Positions 61,183 to 61,215 of a stretch of 61,215 nt of DNA are shown here, one piece after another. Position numbers and translations under genes: made by a program. Positions within the stretch are counted from its first letter, which is position 1. Every line of letters starts with the position of its first letter. The notes beneath the pieces are model-generated. The model had not been told where the DNA came from. It did no database searches and worked only from the letters and a program-made list of their open reading frames with translations. The stretch comes from Beroe ovata. Taxonomy: Eukaryota > Ctenophora > Nuda > Beroida > Beroidae. The stretch lies in NCBI GenBank assembly GCA_946803715.1, contig CAMPET010000038.1, positions 282,360 through 343,574 on the forward strand, in the 5' to 3' direction.

Positions 61183-61215
61183 TACACACACACACACACA
61201 CACACACAGACACTG
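61183..61215. repeat. CA microsatellite at window end
   Basis: (CA)n running to the last bases; a (TG)n tract likewise opens the window at 1-20. Confidence 0.85.

Overview
The window is nuclear DNA from an animal. Genes are split by many short GT-AG introns (mostly 60-300 bp), neighbours lie on both strands without operon structure, and the gene set is metazoan: an M13 zinc peptidase, taxilin, a RASGEF1-type exchange factor, an inositol trisphosphate receptor (ITPR)-like channel, a HUNK-type kinase, a RING/B-box TRIM protein, an SVOP/SLC22-type transporter, a homeobox gene, an FKBP-TPR co-chaperone, ADAT2 and an SLC25A33/36-type carrier. The compact introns, the divergent homeodomain and the high allelic divergence fit a heterozygous marine invertebrate, possibly an early-branching lineage. 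The species cannot be fixed from the sequence.

Layout. 0.4-3.3 kb (+): the 3' two thirds of an M13 peptidase, cut by the window edge. 4.1-4.6 kb (-): a small one-exon membrane protein with a TATA box. 5.6-7.7 kb (-): taxilin, 9 exons. 8.0-9.2 kb (-): intronless RASGEF1-like gene. 9.3-14.5 kb: gene-free, packed with palindromic mobile-element remnants. 14.5-26.7 kb (+): ITPR-like channel, 34 exons in one consistent reading frame. 26.8-32.3 kb: gene-free, with two hairpin elements. 32.3-35.5 kb (+): HUNK-like kinase. 37.4 kb: an orphan candidate exon. 40.0-43.7 kb (+): TRIM protein. 44.5-45.9 kb (-): intronless MFS transporter. 47.5-49.9 kb (+): homeobox gene whose homeodomain is split by an intron. 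50.7-52.7 kb (-): FKBP-TPR. 52.9-53.5 kb (-): ADAT2. 53.9-55.1 kb: nested hairpin elements. 55.5-58.8 kb (-): mitochondrial carrier plus an adjacent second copy of its 3' exons. 60.7-60.9 kb: a 13-bp minisatellite.

The exon chains of taxilin, HUNK, TRIM, the homeobox gene, FKBP-TPR, SLC25 and the ITPR-like gene were built by hand from splice sites and each sums to a whole number of codons, which supports the models.

Two things stand out. First, the ITPR-like channel keeps the family architecture (N-terminal MIR region, six membrane segments, C-terminal Cys2/His2 motif), but in my alignment it lacks every basic IP3-contacting residue and the GGGVGD selectivity filter, so it looks like an IP3-independent channel with altered permeation. 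Second, the single N characters are assembly joins. Three of the five sit exactly at the edges of near-identical duplicated blocks (ITPR last exon, SLC25 3' half), so those duplications are probably uncollapsed haplotypes rather than biology. The window also holds a family of short palindromic elements sharing a GC-rich hairpin core. Three of the hairpin elements have perfect 8- or 9-bp target-site duplications, and one is nested inside another foldback element.
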